Below are positions 61,866 to 64,000 of a stretch of DNA of 64,000 nt, piece after piece. The stretch covers positions 62,001 to 126,000 of the forward strand of contig CAWAMJ010000010.1 in NCBI GenBank assembly GCA_963783085.1. The letters are read 5' to 3'. A program made the position numbers and the translations under genes. The notes under the pieces were generated by a model, which saw only the letters and a program-made list of their open reading frames with translations, was not told the DNA's origin and made no database searches. Source of the DNA: CAVYUC01 sp963783085 (lineage in GTDB: Bacteria > Bacteroidota > Bacteroidia > Bacteroidales > Prolixibacteraceae). Position 1 is the first letter of the stretch; every line of letters begins with the position of its first letter.

Positions 61866-63010
61866 TACTGTATTTCAGGTATTTCTATCCACGTTTTTTT
61901 CGCCCAGCTTTCCAGTCCTTTTTCTGCCAGTTGTACGCCTTTGGCGCCTTCCAGTAAATTCCATTTAAATGGTTCGTTTTTCACCACATGTTTCAGGAAC
62001 AGTTCCCATTCCGCTTTAAATGCATTGTCGAAATGTTCCTGCTCCGGAACTTTACTCCAGCCTTCGTAGAAATCGATGGGCTGCGGAATATCCGGATTCC
62101 AGACTGGTTTTGGTGTATTCCCGTAATGTTGCGTCCGGCATTCACGTAATCCGGCTACGGCTGATCCTTTTGTGCCATCCACGTGCAGCGTCAGTAAATC
62201 ATCACGGCGAACGCGTGTTACCCACGAAGAATTAAAATGCGCAATTATCCCGTTTTCCAATTCAAAAGTAGCATAGGCAGCATCATCGGCAGTACATTTG
62301 TAGGGGTGGCCCTGTTCATCCACCCGCTCCGGAATATGAGTAGCTCCCAAACAAAAAATGCCTTTTACATTACCAAACAGATTATCCAAAACATACCGCC
62401 AGTGGCACAACATATCCACAATAATTCCGCCGTCGTCTTCTTTGCGGTAGTTCCAGCTTGGCCGCTGCGCCGGAACGGTGTGTCCTTCAAAAACCCAGTA
62501 ACCAAATTCGCCGCGCACCGACAGAATTTTTCCGAAGAAATCGTTTTCCATCAGCCGTTTCAGTTTTAACAAACCGGGAAGCCAGAGTTTATCCTGAACC
62601 ACACCGTGTTTAACTCCCGCTTTTTCGCAAACGTTGTAAAGTTCCATCGCCGATTCCAGACTTGTGGCAACCGGTTTTTCGCAGTAAACATGTTTGCCGG
62701 CTTTGGCGGCCTGTTTCACGGCATCGGCACGGCGGCCTGTGGTTTGTGCGTCAAAATAAATCTGGTAATTCGGATCGTTCATCACCGAATCCAAATCTGT
62801 GGTCCATTTTTCCACACCCGACAGTGCTGCAAGCTTTTTTAGCTTGATTTCATTGCGCCCCACCAAAACCGGGTCGGGCATTATAAATTCAGAAGGACTT
62901 ACCTGAACTCCCCCTTGTTTTATTATTTCAACGATTGAACGCATTAAATGCTGGTTCGTTCCCATCCGGCCGGTAACGCCGTTCATTATTATTCCAATTT
63001 TGTGAATCAT
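61865..63010 (-). CDS. Gfo/Idh/MocA family oxidoreductase
   Basis: 381 residues. The N-terminal Rossmann fold begins GIIMNGVTGRMGTNQH. The conserved Lys motif is AGKHVYCEKPVATSLESA. The substrate half shows GGIIVDMLCHWRYVLDNLFG, with the active-site Asp/His region. It carries out NAD(P)-dependent oxidation or reduction of a sugar or polyol. The E1-beta gene precedes it by 47 bp on the same strand. Unlike the fragment at the left edge it lacks any signal peptide, so it is cytoplasmic. Confidence 0.94.
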   Translation of the reverse strand: MIHKIGIIMNGVTGRMGTNQHLMRSIVEIIKQGGVQVSPSEFIMPDPVLVGRNEIKLKKLAALSGVEKWTTDLDSVMNDPNYQIYFDAQTTGRRADAVKQAAKAGKHVYCEKPVATSLESAMELYNVCEKAGVKHGVVQDKLWLPGLLKLKRLMENDFFGKILSVRGEFGYWVFEGHTVPAQRPSWNYRKEDDGGIIVDMLCHWRYVLDNLFGNVKGIFCLGATHIPERVDEQGHPYKCTADDAAYATFELENGIIAHFNSSWVTRVRRDDLLTLHVDGTKGSAVAGLRECRTQHYGNTPKPVWNPDIPQPIDFYEGWSKVPEQEHFDNAFKAEWELFLKHVVKNEPFKWNLLEGAKGVQLAEKGLESWAKKTWIEIPEIQ

Positions 63011-63057
63011 ATTTTAGCTAAAAGGTTTAAAACTTTGTTTACGCGTTGAAGCTTCAT

Positions 63058-64000
63058 TTAAATTCCCCGTGCATTTCTGTCGATTTGCTCTTCTTCCGTA
63101 AAATCATTTTCCGGTGTATATCCCGGAATTGGAAGAATGCGTTCGTGAATGGCATCGATGATCCATTCAGGCTGCGGGAAGAAATAATCTTCCAGTTCGT
63201 GTGCCGGTATTATCCAGTTTCGCGAACCAACAACTACGGGTGGAGCATCCAGATAATCGAATGCCAGTTCGGTAATGTTCGACGCCAAATCGCGCAGGAA
63301 CGAACCACGCCCCGATGCATCTCCGGAAATCACAATCCGGCCGGTTTTTTTAATGGATTCGATTACCAGTTCATAATTAAACGGCACCAGCGAGCGGGCA
63401 TCAATCACTTCAGCAGAAAGATTATATTTTTCTTCCAGAATTTTTGCCGCATCCAGAGCGCGGTATAAAGTTGCGCCAATGGTTAAAATGGTTACATCAT
63501 TTCCTTCTTTTTTGATATCCGGTTCACCAAGCGGAATTTCATAATATCCTTCCGGAACGCCACCCTTGTGAAACATTTCACCAATGTCGTAAATTCGCTG
63601 GCTTTCAAAGAAAATAACCGGGTCTGTTCCTTGCAGGGCGCTGTTCATCAGTCCTTTGGCATCGTAGGGAGTAACCGGGAAAACTACTTTCAGCCCCGGA
63701 ATATGAGCCGCCAGCGCTGTCCAGTCCTGCGAATGTTGTGCGCCGTATTTCGACCCAACCGAAACACGCAGAACAACCGGCATTCTCAATACATTTCCGC
63801 TCATGGCCTGCCATTTCGGAAGCTGGTTAAAAACTTCGTCGCCGGCGCGGCCCAGGAAGTCGCAGTACATGATTTCCGGAATCACACGGCCGCCGCACAT
63901 GGCATAACCAATTGCAGTACCAACAATTGCGCCTTCGGAAATGGGCGAATTGAACAAACGATGGTAGGGCAGGGCTTCTGTCAATCCGCGGTAAACGGCA
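63058..64000 (-). CDS. 2-oxoacid dehydrogenase E1 beta-type subunit (incomplete, runs off the window)
   Basis: At least 314 residues, open at the right edge; a TTG at 63984 is not a convincing start because the frame continues AVYRGLTEAL upstream. The transketolase pyrimidine domain reads SPISEGAIVGTAIGYAMCG and GSKYGAQHSQDWTALAAHIP. The C-terminal domain has DVTILTIGATLYRALDAA, ARSLVPFNYELVIESIKKTG and the late VVVGSRNWIIPAHELEDYFF. It may be a separate beta subunit or the C-terminal half of a fused E1; the missing upstream part would decide. It belongs to pyruvate/branched-chain or acetoin-type complexes; substrate open. Confidence 0.9.
   Translation of the reverse strand, partial: AVYRGLTEALPYHRLFNSPISEGAIVGTAIGYAMCGGRVIPEIMYCDFLGRAGDEVFNQLPKWQAMSGNVLRMPVVLRVSVGSKYGAQHSQDWTALAAHIPGLKVVFPVTPYDAKGLMNSALQGTDPVIFFESQRIYDIGEMFHKGGVPEGYYEIPLGEPDIKKEGNDVTILTIGATLYRALDAAKILEEKYNLSAEVIDARSLVPFNYELVIESIKKTGRIVISGDASGRGSFLRDLASNITELAFDYLDAPPVVVGSRNWIIPAHELEDYFFPQPEWIIDAIHERILPIPGYTPENDFTEEEQIDRNARGI

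Noticed and set aside
61540..61968. 142-residue plus-strand ORF
   Set aside because: Runs through the direct-repeat tract and antisense into the oxidoreductase gene; low-complexity translation.
63982..63984. TTG start of the E1-beta gene
   Set aside because: The frame continues upstream to the window edge with typical E1-beta sequence, so the gene is simply cut off.

Overview
The window is a stretch of Bacteroidota chromosome. Four things support this. Several promoters match the phylum's TAnnTTTG -7 element, one of them with a well-spaced TTTG -33 element. A secreted protein ends in a type IX secretion (T9SS) type A sorting domain. LytTR-type two-component genes are present. Gene blocks typical of the phylum are also present (acpP-fabF-rnc; rsfS-ftsH-LUD-DUF2007-cdsA-psd-pssA). 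Placement near Marinilabiliales/Prolixibacteraceae is an inference from general gene content and was not tested. No rRNA, tRNA, CRISPR array, prophage or intact insertion sequence was seen.

Layout. 1-1.3 kb: end of a sugar-oxidoreductase locus (Gfo/Idh/MocA fragment and a DUF1080 3-keto-glycoside hydrolase-like protein). 1.4-5.7 kb: stand-alone AsnC-type domain, CDF metal exporter, LytTR regulator with its LytS-type kinase, a small MotA/ExbB-like protein and a doubled LAB_N membrane protein. 5.8-8.8 kb: acpP-fabF-rnc operon and purN. 8.9-13.6 kb: RprX/RprY-like kinase and regulator, lepA, and a MoCo-carrier-like protein. 13.8-18 kb: aldo/keto reductase, then deoC, a sugar/nucleoside-type permease and ribokinase, which form a plausible pentose or deoxynucleoside salvage set. 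18-29.4 kb: large YncE-propeller phosphoesterase, DEAD-box helicase, PlsC acyltransferase, BASS transporter, alkaline phosphatase and a run of small proteins (AlbA-type, ferritin-like, GNAT, NifX-like, AhpD-like, YebC). 29.5-31.9 kb: SPOR protein overlapping a long PurF-like amidotransferase. 32.1-37.8 kb: rsfS-to-pssA phospholipid/FtsH operon. 37.9-42.3 kb: birA, SRPBCC, pyrE, Nudix, thioredoxin-fold protein and coaD.

42.8-60.8 kb is the accessory part. It is a surface-glycan/membrane island with several GT-C-type membrane proteins (GT39-like, GT87-like, DUF2079-like), two GT2 enzymes of the polyprenyl-phosphate-sugar type, a T9SS-exported metallophosphoesterase, and a CotH kinase lipoprotein - DUF4956 - VTC polyphosphate-polymerase module. 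Three proteins of this island (the DUF2079-like one, a GT39-like one and the CotH lipoprotein) carry the same ~140-residue beta-sandwich-like domain, which ties the kinase/polyphosphate module to the glycosylation proteins. Two genes, probably three, are interrupted by single-base frameshifts in the same direction. A 0.5-kb spacer after the VTC gene carries nested palindromes and a MITE-like element.

60.9-64 kb: DUF892/YciE-type ferritin-like protein with a clear terminator, a direct-repeat tract, another Gfo/Idh/MocA oxidoreductase and the beta part of a 2-oxoacid dehydrogenase E1 that runs off the window.
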